A DNA stretch of 64,000 nt from Melastoma dodecandrum. Its lineage: Eukaryota; Streptophyta; Magnoliopsida; Myrtales; Melastomataceae. The notes under the pieces were generated by a model. The model saw only the letters and a list, made by a program, of their open reading frames with translations, was not told the DNA's origin and made no database searches. A program made the position numbers and the translations under genes. Where the stretch lies: assembly GCA_029817715.1 (NCBI GenBank), contig JARUPY010000079.1, positions 2,480,001-2,544,000 on the forward strand, in the 5' to 3' direction. This document shows positions 32,904 through 44,915 of this stretch, piece by piece (position 1 is the first letter of the stretch; each line of letters begins with the position of its first letter).

Positions 32904-34020
32904 GGGCCAAATTATCAGATATATCCTAAAATTTGTCACTTTTTTCCGATTTAACCTGACATTTGAAAAATATCACCTTAAATATCTCAATTATATCCTC
33001 TGTTAGTCGTCCTTGCTAACGGAGGCCTACGTGGCATTGACGTGGCACTAACGCCGTCAGCACCACGTTTAATCTAGACGAAATTATCAAATATATCCTA
33101 AACATTCCCACTTTTTTATTTATCCTAACATTTCGAAAATATCTTCGAATAACATAATGTTAAGACGTTATTTCAAAATTGTCCACCATTTGACCCGACC
33201 CCTGATGACGACCAAGGATAAGGAATTATTTCAAAATTTTTCATCCTTATACTTGTCTTTTTGCATTGCACAATTAACAATTGACTTATTTTTTACTTGA
33301 CATGTTAAAGGATGATGAGTTGTTTTCGGTGTCACATCCTAGTGGAATAGAGAACTATCAACCATGCTCAAATCAGCTACAATACATGAACATCGTGACC
33401 TAAGAAAGTTATGTTGTTGAACCTAGCATGAAAGTCTCAACAATAAGAAAACAATGATTAGGAGTGTTGTTTATGGGTGCCTATGTTTCTCGGTTATTTC
33501 CGTGAGTGCCCTGTTTGTCTTGGTATGTCATCGCAACTTCAAATTTCCTTATAACATAATATAATATTCATAACTGGCAGCACTTAATACAATCCTCTTG
33601 GGTAGCTGAATAGGGAAGGAAAGGGACGGGGTGAGTTGGGTCGAGGTTGGGCTTAGTATCGAGGCTAGGGGTACACATCAACGCCAAGTCAGACGTCGTT
33701 ATGGGTCGGGTCTAATGGTGGACAATTTTGGAATAACGTCATAACATTAAGTTACACCAAAATATTTTTGAAATGTTAGGATAAATCGGAAAAAAATGAA
33801 AAATTTTATGATATATTTGATAATTTCGTCTAGATTGAACATGGCGCTAATGGTGTTAGATGCTATGTCAGCGCCACGTTAGCCTCCATTAGAATGAACG
33901 ACTAACGGATGATATAATAGAGATAACGTGATAACGCTAAGATGTAAGGTGATATTTTTCAAATGTTAGGCTAAATCGGAAAAAATATCAAAGTTTAGGA
34001 TATATTTGATCATTTTAGCC
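32904..34020. mobile_element. Non-autonomous Mutator-type element with long inverted repeats
   Basis: 1117 bp flanked by a perfect 9-bp duplication CCTAAAACC (32895-32903 and 34021-34029), the length typical of Mutator-like elements. Left end GGGCCAAATTATCAGATATA; right end in reverse complement GGCTAAAATGATCAAATATA. The arms run about 310-330 bp (32904-33225 and 33690-34020). Each holds an internal repeat of its own: the CCTAACATTT / GATATATCCT block occurs twice per arm. The roughly 460-bp centre codes for nothing recognisable. It would form a large hairpin. Confidence 0.85.
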
Positions 34021-34029
34021 CCTAAAACC

Positions 34030-36042
34030 CTAAAAGGATACATCTTGAAAGAGAGAAAAATATAAATAAAACCGTCTTTGTATCAAGTGTGCAAGCAGCT
34101 TCTCAAGAAGGGAGAATTAAGAAGTGCCCTATTCTCACTCGTTACCGAAAACAACGAACTAGAGTTTTTTTTACTTGGTCTTAAAAGTTTTTCAAACCAT
34201 GTCCCACTGATGTTACGCGACTGACAAACAAAATAATAATATTATTAATAAAATGTTAGGATTTAATTTAAGATATTACTAAATCTTATTAAATCGTTAA
34301 ATTTAAAGCACATTAATTAAATCCTAAGGGCGCTCGTTAACAAAATCCTATTAATAATAATAAAAGAGTTCTGAACTTGTTCATATGTAAAATTAAATGC
34401 ATTGATTTTTTTCCATGCTTCATAGAGCGACATGTATTTTAATTGGCCACATGACTACAACCTTTATGGGAAAAAAATTCAATATTGTACATTTAATTTT
34501 GAGAAAATATTTTATTTAAAAAATTGTTAAATAATATTTTAAAAAATCGATGTTACCGGTCGAGGGAATTCGACGTCATTAAATTATCTCTCAATTAAGA
34601 ATATTATTTGATGAATTTTAAAATTAACTCTAAAATATTTCGGAAGACTTGAATTATTTTTGGAAAAAATATTTTAAAATCATTTAACTGCGAAACTCAA
34701 TTAATTAATTTTTTTTAGCCAAAACTATCTTTAATTTTCTTTTTCTTTCTAATATTTAACAACGAGCAAACAAGAAAGAAAGAAGGCCCGGACCCATCAT
34801 TGTCCGTGCCAAAGAAAAATCTGCAAATTAAATGTTTGATTTGTCCTTTTTCCCAGGGCCCTAATATCGAGGGTGTCATAAGGAGGACCTTTAGGGGCAG
34901 GGGCAGTGGCCTACCCCCATATTATAATTGAATTAAGTGTACGCCCACCCAATTAGAAACGTGTAATAGAAAGATTGATAAAATCGGGAAAAGTAACTTT
35001 TCCTCGAGTAGTATTCGGTGATTTTAAGGAGACGCGTGAGTTTTTCGTCTTAACAGATAAAGACAACGAATAAAATATTCATCGGGCTTTAAAATTAGAC
35101 ATATTTTGAATGTTAATTTTATCTAAAATATTTTTTATTTGAGATTGAATCCTTTATAGGCAAGAAATTGGCATTATAAAAGACGAGCTTATTAGTAATT
35201 GTTGCTAAATACAAATTTACAAACTTAATTATATTCTAAAGCAATTTCATTATTTATTTTTTAGTTTGAATTTATAAATTTTAAACGTGCATACACATCT
35301 TTTACTTGGTATTTAAAGTTTTATAACACGAATTGCATGCCTTTATAACATTCAGAAGATCACCTTCACGAGTATATTCACTTAATTTCAATGTATTAGA
35401 TATGTTATTCTCTGAATGTAGTTTTCGATATAAATTAAAATTGAAAAGATTAGAATAAAAAAAATTTAATCTTTTCATTTGTATTAGTATATAAATAGAT
35501 TTTAAATTTATAAGAAAATAACAAATAATGAATTTCGATTTTGAATAAGATTAGAAAATAGTTTCAAAGGTGGAAAAGGGATTTGAAATACCAAAACGAA
35601 TTCTTAATTGAATTCTAAATTGTAACCAAAATAAGTATCATATACCAAACATGACATATTATTAAAATCCTCAAAGTCTCGCGACTTCCTATACCATGTG
35701 AAAGTTGTAATAGAGATTCTCGTAAGCATACGTGCTCCGCAATGAATTCTAGAGTATCGAGGCTTTGTCTTCTTCGTCATACTTCACACTAGTACTCGAT
35801 AACGCTGATGAACCAATCGAGCACGCCTCCATCAAATACAACATTTTATATGTGATATATTTGAACTAAATATATGTTTGTAAAATACGAACGCATGCAT
35901 CATGATATTCGTGTCAGAAAGGAAAATTTAATGCCTGACAAATGTGCCAAAATAATAGATAAAAGGTGGCGTCGGCTGCGACTTCAAAGTCAAGACCTCC
36001 TCCCCGCTACCCTAAACCAACCCCGGAAATAACCTTGGTGTG
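34030..36042. other. AT-rich intergenic DNA, no gene seen
   Basis: Two kilobases with no supported coding frame. Mostly AT-rich with A/T tracts, and one GC-richer patch around 34780-34920. The final 100 bp ('AAAGGTGGCGTCGGCTGCG') are GC-rich and lead into the Aux/IAA start. Confidence 0.6.
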
Positions 36043-36860
36043 ATGGGAACATCGGGATCGGGATTGGCTTCCCCACTGGGAACTCCTACGTCTTCCGTCG
36101 ACAGCAGTAGCGACCCTCACCCTCCTAGTGTTCTTGACACCAAGCTGAGCCTCGGACTCGGAGGCTTCTTCGCCTCCTCCTCGCCTGCATCGACATCCCC
36201 TGCTGGCGGCATTCATATTCCCGTAATCGAATCGGTCAGGTAGTTTTTCTGTATATTTTTTTATTTCCAACAAATACTGGCTTTCGACAATGCGGTTCTT
36301 TAATAAGGGGGATGTTAAAGGACAATGAAGAGGTATGACTGGCCGCCGAGAACGATCACGGGGAGTTTTTCCGAGGGAGGGGTGCGAGGTCCGTGTCTCT
36401 TTGTTAAGGTCTACATGGAGGGAGACCTGATCGGCAGGAAGCTCGACCTCCTCGCACACGATGGCTACGACAAACTCAACACGTCGCTTGCTCGGATGTT
36501 CAAAGCGAATATACAAAGTGAGGAAGTCGCGACCGCCCGTCTCTTCTTTAGTCATTTGCTTGGCTTCACATTGGCAGTGTCGCAGGCCCCGGAGAGACCA
36601 TGTCGGTTGACCATCCGAACGGCCCCCACGTCCTCACTTACGAGGACAAGGACGGAGACTGGATGATGGTCGGGGATGTCCCCTGGGAGTAAGACACTTT
36701 GAGAAACCCCAATCACTTCACATTGCCATGGAATCACAAAGCCCTCGACAGGATAACTAGGGCTTTCGAGCATGGCCGTGACGTTGCCCGATTCCGGTTT
36801 TGCAGGATGTTCAAGGTGACTGTGAAGCGGATGATGATCGCAAGAGCAGGAAAGTGCTGA
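36043..36860 (+). CDS. Aux/IAA transcriptional repressor, IAA20/IAA30-like (no degron)
   Basis: Four exons: 36043-36239, 36333-36517, 36586-36688, 36806-36860; phases agree and give 179 residues. Aux/IAA proteins repress auxin-response factors in the nucleus. Domain I is an EAR-type repressor motif TKLSLGLGG (residues about 33-41). Domain III is [18 protein letters not shown] plus '[13 protein letters not shown]'. Domain IV is [20 protein letters not shown] then [18 protein letters not shown]. The domain II degron GWPPV is missing: the nearest sequence is YDWPPR, in a position just before domain III and lacking the GWPPV/I core. That places it with the non-canonical short group (IAA20, IAA30, IAA31), which resist auxin-driven degradation. 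The start is the ATG at 36043; a GTG precedes it in frame. Confidence 0.9.
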
Positions 36861-38570
36861 AGAAGGAACAAATCTGATTCGAAGTCGAGCCGATGCATTT
36901 CGCAGCAGTGCTTCGATTCCAAGAAGAGTCGGATCGTTTTGCGGAGTAGTGTCCTGTCCGCGTAATTTATTTATAAGGACTGGTGTTTGTTTATATATAT
37001 ATATATATATATATAATACAAAAACTATGCCCATGCAATGTCTATATTAAATTAAGGAGCTAATTTAACCTAACGCTATTTCGTGAATATTTTATATTTC
37101 ATTGTTCATTATTTTATTTAAACTTATTTCAAATAAACATATCATTACTAGAAAAAGGGAAAAGAGAAAGAAAAGGACCGCCTTTGGGAAAAAAAAAAGG
37201 AACTCGCAACACTCGCTGGCCTTCGGAACAAAGGAGATTCTGTTCATGCTACAGACGATCTGGCTAATGTTATATACTTATATCTAATGTAAGACTCTTC
37301 CTCGATTCATTTGAAGCCAAAAGAGTGTAACATGTTACTTATTTCGATTATGCCTATTTATAATCCTAAACGAAATGTAACGAAATAGGGATTCTTATGT
37401 ACACATAATATCTATTTAGAAAACCGAATTAATACAAATCAAACAGAAAAATGTTAATGGAAATTTTGGGTTGTACAAACCCAAAGTATAATTTAAATTT
37501 ACCTTACATGTTACTTATAAAAAAAAATTACCTTTACATGTTATATACGGAAGTAAATATGGATGGTGGTGGGGCAACTACTCATTCGATTGGGTTTGCA
37601 GGAATTGGCGATTGGGTTGAGGGGGTGGTGGTGGAGGGGAATCTCTGCAACACCTAAAACCAATACACAAACCCATGTTCCTAGGGAGTAGGGGGGGGCA
37701 CTCTTAATAGAATATAGATCACTGTTTTTTTAGATAACAATAAAAATAATGTCCGTTTAGTAATTTTCTCTTTGTACACGTAAGTTTTGTTTTTGTTTAA
37801 ATAATCGAAATGAAATGAAATGAAATGATACAAAAAGATCCCAATAATTTCTAAAACAGACGGACAGACACAAGACAGACGGGGAAATAGGAACATAGAC
37901 AAGGTGTGTCGGGGTCCCGACCAAATTCAATGCCCCCCAACTAAAATTTTCTGCGGTTGGCTCGTGTCGTTGTGCGTGTGGGGGAACGGCATATTTACAA
38001 GGCGGTGGGGGTGGTCCCAATCCGTGATCCATGTATATTTGAAGAAAGCTGATCGGATTGTCCAATAAATGAATGCATATCATCATCATCATAACCAACC
38101 TCGTACCATAGGCAGAACCCAACCCAACCCATTCAAGGTGTGTATTCATCGGGGAAGTGTTGCTCGAAATCTGTCTTGGATCTGTACTGATAAGCAACAA
38201 ACAGACGGCACTTCGACTGTACCACAAGAACCAGCGGCACAACACCAACTCTAATAGAGATATCTATCCCGACGTCTTCATATTGCTAACCAAACGCAAG
38301 TAATATGACGCTGTACGCGCATCTTCCGGCCTAGCACGCCCGCGACGGTTCAGACAACCCGAGGATCCGGGCCCACTCCCCTAGAGTCTTTCGGTCGGCG
38401 TCGCGACTCGAGCGTCGAACGCTGCGGAAAAGACCGAGGGGGTCCCTCCTTCGATTCCTGATCGGGTCTGCCCAGACTTTTCGCCAATCATCTCCATGCT
38501 CCTTAAGAGGCGACGGGCGAAAATAAGCGCGTGGCCCGAGGAGGAAGCTTCAGGAGGTTCCAGGAGCGGC
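36861..38570. other. Intergenic DNA with a GC-rich patch
   Basis: 36861-38270 is mostly AT-rich, with ATGAAATGAAATGA at 37808-37826 and no supported gene. 38310-38575 changes sharply to GC-rich sequence ('CTAGCACGCCCGCGACGG', GGTCGGCGTCGCGACTCG) with no coding signal I trust. It ends where LTR-like sequence begins. Confidence 0.5.
36993..37014. repeat. (TA)n microsatellite
   Basis: About 11 TA units in the 3' flank of the Aux/IAA gene. Confidence 0.9.
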
Positions 38571-38576
38571 TCGTGT

Positions 38577-38760
38577 CGCCGTCACTCATCCAAAATGACT
38601 TCGTAAAAATGTGTTGTTGTTTAACCTAGGTAAACTATTACGGAGTCGCCATCGACTTAATTTAAAAGCTTGGTTTAAGTCGGAAAACCAGAATAGATTC
38701 GAGGATCCCTAATTACTAACTCTTACATCTAAACATGCGAAAATGTGGCGTTTGCTCCAA
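38577..38760 (-). repeat. LTR-like terminus, diverged
   Basis: Begins TGTCGCCGTCACTC and contains the 'GGAGTCGCCATCGACTTAA' core shared with the LTR at 44916. The right limit is unclear. Upstream repeats of 'GGACCCGATYCGGGC' at 38785-38850 may belong to it. Confidence 0.4.
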
Positions 38761-39718
38761 AAGTTTGCTTTTGCTTAATGGGCATTGGACCCGATCCGGG
38801 CATGACTCTGGACTCATGTCATTGTTTTATGGGCAATGGACCCGATTCAGGCGTTGGACCCGAACTCATGTGTATTTGTTTAACAATCACATGCGACAAA
38901 AATCCTAAGGGGGCCTAATAGTATGCACCACAACACTCACAAATAATAATTTACATAAAAGAGAACGGGGAAGGGTGGTGACCGCGGGCCTATGCACTTG
39001 GGCCCGCAGCCCGTTACATGTGTAAATGAGTAATTCGGGGAGGCCCGCACCTCCCCTTTGTACCTTCGATTTGTCGGTTGGGGACGTCCGGAGCGTTTTC
39101 ACTATGGTCCACCGTGCATCATCTTGAAATTGGAAAACAGAAGCCAACGATGTGAGTTGTTTGAGCCCATCGACCTCCAATATGTCCCGAACGCCACTCG
39201 GATTGACGATATTGTATTTTCACTTGCGAAAATATCGGGATAGGAAAATGATTAGTAAATAGTAATATATACATGATAAACACGAGGATCATGGACTTAG
39301 AAACATGTCAATGACAGCAAGCAAGTTCAAGACATGACTGAAAATCATGCGTAATTGAATGATTCTCAACCACGGCAGCTTTGGCGCCTTTCAAAAAAAA
39401 ATGCATAACTTTTTGCTCAATTCATGAAAATGCGCATACTTATACTTGAAATAAATCTCTTCAAACCAATAATCCCATAGTGTCAGTTTCATGTCAATCT
39501 AAGATCTGTAACAAAAGTTATGAACGAAAGAGCGAGATGTCCACTTGTTTGTTAGGACATCGCGTTTGTTATGAACAAAATGCATAGCTAGGACATCGCG
39601 TTTGTTAGTAAACGCATGACTAGAAATGGTGTCGCACTTGTTAGAAAATGCATGACCAAAAGCTGGTGAAAAAAGGTGTAGCGTTTGTATGATAGCTTAA
39701 CTAGGAAAATTGAAAATG

Positions 39719-40186
39719 GTGTCGCGTTTGTACGAACGCTTAACCGAAGTGAATGTGGTGTCGCGTTTGTACGAACGCTTAACCGAATTGAAGGTGGTGT
39801 CGCGTTTGTACGAACGCTTAACCGAATTGAAGGTGGTGTCGCGTTTGTACGAACGCTTAACCGAATTGAAGGTGGTGTCGCGTTTGTACGAACGCTTAAC
39901 CGAAAAGAAGGTGGTGTCGCGTTTGTACGAACGCTTAACCGAAAAGAAGGTGGTGTCGCGTTTGTACGAACGCTTAACCGAAAAGAAGGTGGTGTCGCGT
40001 TTGTACGAACGCTTAACCGAATTGAAGGTGGTGTCGCGTTTGTACGAATGCTTAACCGAAAAGAAGGTGGTGTCGCGTTTGTACGAACGATTAACCGAAT
40101 TGAAGGTGGTGTCGTGGTTGTACGAACGCTTAACCGAAGAGAAGGTGGTGTCGCGTTTGTACGAACGCTTAACCGAAGAAACTGTG
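39719..40186. repeat. Twelve-unit 39-bp tandem array
   Basis: Twelve units with exact 39-bp spacing: starts at 39719, 39758, 39797, 39836, 39875, 39914, 39953, 39992, 40031, 40070, 40109 and 40148. The core is GCGTTTGTACGAACGC (a near-palindrome around GTAC), followed by TTAACCGA and a variable AATTGAAGGT / AAAGAAGGT spacer. Since 39 is a multiple of 3, two plus-strand frames stay open for about 185 codons; I do not regard them as genes. Confidence 0.95.
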
Positions 40187-40720
40187 ATTTTGCGTTTGTT
40201 AGTAAACGCTCGGTCGAATGGCGTCGCGTTTGTTAATAAACGATTAGCCGAACTGGAAGTGGTATAACGTTTGTTAGTAAACGTTTAATCGACTGGAAGG
40301 TATCGCGTTTGTTAGTAAGCGCTTAACCGAAAAGAATGTGACGGAGCATTTATTAGTAAACGCTTAGTCGAATGGCGTCGCGTTTGTTAGTAAACGCTTA
40401 GCCGACTGGAAGATATCGCGCTTGTTAGTAAGCGTTTAACCGACTGGAAGGTATCGCGTTTGTTAGTAAGCGCTTAACCGAAAAGAATGTGACGTAGCGT
40501 TTGTTAGTAAACGCTTAGTCGAATGGCGTCGCGTTTGTTAGTAAACGCTTAGCCGACTGGAAGTGGTATAACGTTTGTTAGTAAACGTTTAACCAACTGG
40601 AAGGTATCGCGCTTGTTAGTAAGCGCTTTACCGAATGGTGTCGCATTTGTGAGTAAATGCTTAACCAAAAAGGAAAACTAGAAGTGGTGTCACATCTGTT
40701 AGTAGACGCTTAACCGAAAG
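40187..40720. repeat. Second half of array, GTTAGT-loop units
   Basis: About ten units with core GCGTTTGTTAGTAAACGC, then TTAACCGA or TTAGTCGA, and spacers of different length. Arms vary but often stay complementary (see findings). Looser copies also occur before the 39-bp block, at about 39540-39660. Confidence 0.9.
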
Positions 40721-42190
40721 AATTGAGAAATGGATAACTTAACTTTGAGTGATATCACACCACAAGAGTGCTTAACTGTAGTGAAGAGTATCATACCTTA
40801 GCATAAAGGCTTGAGTTTTGAAATCATGAAGTACGATTGATTGTTTGCATCTCCCATGCGTACTTGCCGAATTTCTGACTGTGGATGATATGAAGGCAAG
40901 ATGCTCTATATGCATGCACAAAAACTTAATTTTCATTCAATTTTTTTTTTTTTTGAAAAACAGAAACACTTGTGCGATAGAGAATAAAGAAAGGTCTTTC
41001 TTACATCTCTCAAGGCTCACTCAAATATGTTCATATGCTATCAGAGTGGAAAGTTCGATTCCTTTGAAATAAATGCTCAAGGGCTAGTCGAAAGAGACTT
41101 TGATTCTGGTTGTAATGTAGGCTTGATGTAAGACCATATTTATAGAATGTTTGATCTTTAAGAAAGAAAGCAAGTCAAAGAATCTCATCAAATAAGACTC
41201 AAAATGCAAGGACGTCACCTTTAAGCATGGTTCTCCTAATGTGGACTTGCTCATCGACACAATTCTCAAGGGTATGGTGGCATATGAAAGAATGAGTTTG
41301 TTGAGAAATGTCGTAGAAGAATAATTTTCTCTATCTTTTCCCACGGGAAAACGAGGCTTTTGAATTTAAAGTGGTTTACCCAGATTGGCAAATCAGGATC
41401 TGGGTTCTAAAACTTTTGTCCCTTTTCTCTTGACACTTTGCTTTTGCGACCGTCTTTTGGCCCTTGTGTCAAAATTTGCTTTTTCTTTGAATGATATTGA
41501 AGGGCTCTCTTTTCTTCTTCTTTTTTTTGCTTGCCCCTGTCTCATTTCAAATTCTTTTTCTTTTGAATATCCCACAGACTCGGTTCTCTAGAATTGTTCA
41601 TGGATGAAATGGCTGAAAGATGGTAGAGTATTGTGTCGACTTGCGAGATCCATTAGGGATGTACTTCACACTCAAACTTGAGGAAGTGACGCATCTACAT
41701 CCGAGTCTCATTCGGAAGTCTAGACAACATGAACTCCTTTTACCTCAATGTGAGGCAACTCTTTGACTTGAAAGGGAAATTGTGTTTCGAAAAATCTTCT
41801 CTTTGGCTAGGAATGGCTGGCAATGGTAAAGTGTTTGGGAATAAGAAAGAATGCTCGATGTCATCCTAGCTGGAGCATTTTCCATCAAAGGGATTTCCTT
41901 CCCACTCCGATGCAATCATGTCTGAGTTTCTCACAAGTGTTTGCACTCAACTCTCGAAAAGGGTATGTGTTTGGGGATAGGCTTGCCTTTCTATCTCTAG
42001 CACACAAGTGTTCCACTAGGGAATGTGTTTTAAATGTTTGAATAAAATCGTTTAGTGAGAATGCATGACAAATGAACATAACACATGTTTTATGAAATGA
42101 TAATTTTACCTGTGATGTTCGCCTCGACTTGATGCCCTGTAAGGAAAAAGAGTATATACAATCAAGTTCAAAGTGAGAAAAATTTTAAAT

Positions 42191-42480
42191 TTGGAACGAT
42201 ACTTTTCTTTACTGGTTCCCTGACGACGCGTGCCCGTTGCCCCAGTAAAAGCCTCTGCAAAAGAAATGAAACATTGATTAGTTTTTGATTTTGTAATATA
42301 TGAGTTGGAACGATACTTCCTTTACCGGTTACCCGAGGCGATTGATCGTTGCCCCAGTTAAAGTATATGTGAAGAAAGATAACATTGATTAGTTTCTAAT
42401 TTATTGTGATTCAAATTAGAACGATACTTGCTTTCACCGTTTATTCGACTTGGCTTGCGACCCCATAGGTTGAGCCTTTT
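42191..42480. repeat. Three imperfect copies of a ~113-bp repeat
   Basis: Copies begin TTGGAACGATACTT (42191), TTGGAACGATACTT (42305) and TTAGAACGATACTT (42416). The first two share GTTGCCCCAGT and 'AACATTGATTAGTTT'. The third is cut short. They lie inside the presumed LTR-element interior. Confidence 0.75.
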
Positions 42481-44892
42481 GGGATGATTCCTCTAGTTTA
42501 TCGATCCGGTTGGAATGGAACAGCTCCGTCTATCTTTGTTAGGATGAGAGCGCCTCTTGTGCGTATTTGCTTGAAAACATATGGACTGTCGTAGTTACGG
42601 AAGAACTTTCCTCGGAAATCCTTGACATCCGAAAGAATCCTCTTTAGAATCGTGCCACTAGACTTGCATGCATCGACGTGACTTTTGTGAAAAGCTCTTG
42701 ACATGCATCTGATGTGCAGTGACTTTTGTGGAAAGTTCTTGACATGCATATGATGTACAATGGATTGTTGCTCGATTGATAAAATTCTTTGTGCTTCATA
42801 GACCCGTTCGGAAAGAGTTGCCTCAGTTGAAGCGCGTTGTCTTTCGGTAGATGAGAGGATTTTGTGATTGACTTGACATGGATGTGCTGCCCCAGCTTAG
42901 TAAGTTGATGAGCTTGAACTTTTAGTAATTCCAAAGCTTGATGATACGCTTGTTCTGATTTAAGAATTCAGAGATTCTGCAAAGAAACATCAAAGAATAT
43001 AATGAATGTTTAACAATGAGGTTATCTGAAAGAAAATTGGAATGTCACTCCCTTATGATGAGTTTATCATAGTCTGAGCTCCCAATCAATGTTGGAGTGA
43101 CACTGAACAAGTTTGAGTAACGGTGATCCATTGATGAACTGTCGTTCAATTGCCCCAATTCTAATACTTCCTTTGAACTTGCACTCTTGAGGGGATGTCG
43201 GTTCCTATGGGATGAAGCTTGCCCCAGTATATGCTTTGAGATTAATGTTGCCCCTGTTTAGAATTGATGCGGTCATACTCTCCTTTTATGAGTTTAATGG
43301 TTGGGAGAATATGCATTGTTGTATATCCTAGACATCGGTGTTTATAAACTCCACGAAGTAATTTTAGTTACTTGGTGACGATCTTTCCCAATTTATTCTT
43401 CGGATGCTGATGGAAATTATAAACCTAGCATTGGTGTTGTGGATGGTGATAATATGAAACTGGTTGAATGAGTTTTGCTTCTTGGACTTTAATATTCGAT
43501 TTAATTGAATGTTCATTGTATGCCTCGTTGGAAGAGGGGATGCTTGCCTGCATAAGAAAAATCGAAATCCAGATGGTAGATGACATGCTTCATTGGTTTA
43601 AATAATAAACAAGATTGAAAGGAATACACCTTAATCAATAAATTGGAAATAAAATGTGTGTGACAAAGTCGAGTTGGAATGATGTTGTTGCACATTTGAA
43701 CACTTCGAGGAAAGAGGACATCCAAAGCTTCCGTGGCTGATGAGTAGTCCAACTTTGATAGATACGGGGTACCTCAAATAAAAACAAAAATCATGTATTA
43801 GTCTGGATAAAGAAAGTTATGTTTGTGGATGCAAGATGTGTGTCAACGCTCAATGAACACTTATATGCCCTTTTACTAAAAAAAAGGCGAAGATTTTTTT
43901 TCTTTCAAGAAAAATTGTCGAAGCCGGGTGATGGTAAAATGACGAAAAAAATGAATTCAAAGTCTGTTGAAAAAAATCTATGTGTATCTTCATAAAGGTC
44001 TAGAAAGAATGTTTTTTTTTTTCTTAGACATGCATCAATGTTATGCATATGAGTAGGCATTTTTCTAAAATATCATGACACAAAAGCTTTGAATGTATGT
44101 AGAATGATCAAGTTCGATAATATGCAAGCATAAGTGACAAAATGCGAGCATAAAAAAAAAAAGACGGTGTAGAAATCACTTCCCTTATATTCACTCGTTG
44201 AGCAAAAGGCGTGTTAGCGAAATTGAAAGTAAGAGAAAAATGGTGGTTAATATAACAAGAATCATCAATTCAGACCATATGGACAAAAAAAATGTAGATA
44301 AGTATGAAGTTTTCTATCTACCGTCTTGGATGTGGCTTGGACCCGTTCATTAACCGAAAACGGAGAAATCCGAGTTTGGGTTCATTTTAAATGAAAGAAC
44401 TCGGATATTCGTCCGATGGTAAACAGGTGGGTACCCACCTAAAGGTAGAGGCAAACGGCCAATACCCGTCGGCATATGGTATACCCGAACTAATCCTATG
44501 GCGCCCGGGATGAAGGCTCATGTAACAGGAAAAATCAAGCATTGAAAAATATCGATCATATGACATCAAACAGTGCACGCATAGAAATAAATAGTTAGAG
44601 TAATAACAGTTTGTATGACTTTCAAACATATGCCTATCTAGACTGGCTTTTGACTCACCCTTGGACGAAGGGTGAGTTGGTATATGCCGCAGGTAAAGAG
44701 GTAGACAACCTCTCTCATATGGCAGGTATACCACTAAACTTAGGTGTCCCTGGGTTTTAGGACGACTCACCATATGCTTAGCAGAGACAATCGAAAAAGT
44801 AAAGCGCAAACACACTCCACACAAAGCTAAGCTGCCCCCCAATTTTGAAATCGATTTTTTCGGCCCTAATACTCTAAAAAAATTACCCAAGT

Positions 44893-44911
44893 GTCCCCAG
44901 CAGAGTCGCCA
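44893..44911 (-). other. Primer-binding site of the Tat/Ogre-like element
   Basis: Minus strand TGGCGACTCTGCTGGGGAC, four bases after the LTR end. It is a textbook plant Tat/Ogre primer-binding form. It fixes orientation: LTR to the right, element body to the left. Confidence 0.85.
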
Positions 44912-44915
44912 ACTC

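Larger units (their letters stand above)
38577..44915 (-). mobile_element. Non-coding interior of a Tat/Ogre-like LTR element (LARD-like)
   Basis: Six kilobases without gag or pol, framed on the right by a primer-binding site (44893-44911) and LTR start. On the left, 38577-38760 contains an LTR-like core (CGGAGTCGCCATCGACTTA, then 'GAAAACCAG') that matches 44995-45080 in architecture (GGAGTCGCCACTAACTTA, then GAAAAACTA and 'GGGATTACTAA'). The two are too diverged to be LTRs of one young insertion, so two nested or old elements are possible. The interior has the hairpin array (39540-40720), a three-unit repeat at 42191-42480, and repeated TTGCCCCAGT words. Assignment as a large retrotransposon derivative is an inference. 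Confidence 0.5.

Noticed and set aside
39685..40267. Two overlapping 183-185-codon plus-strand frames (VAFVRTLNR / VVSRLYERLTE repeats)
   Set aside because: Frames stay open only because the repeat unit is 39 bp. Both frames are equally open and no promoter, domain or non-repeat part supports a protein.
39719..40720. CRISPR-like look of a regular repeat array
   Set aside because: The genome is a plant, units follow each other directly, and there are no unique spacers of even length or cas genes.
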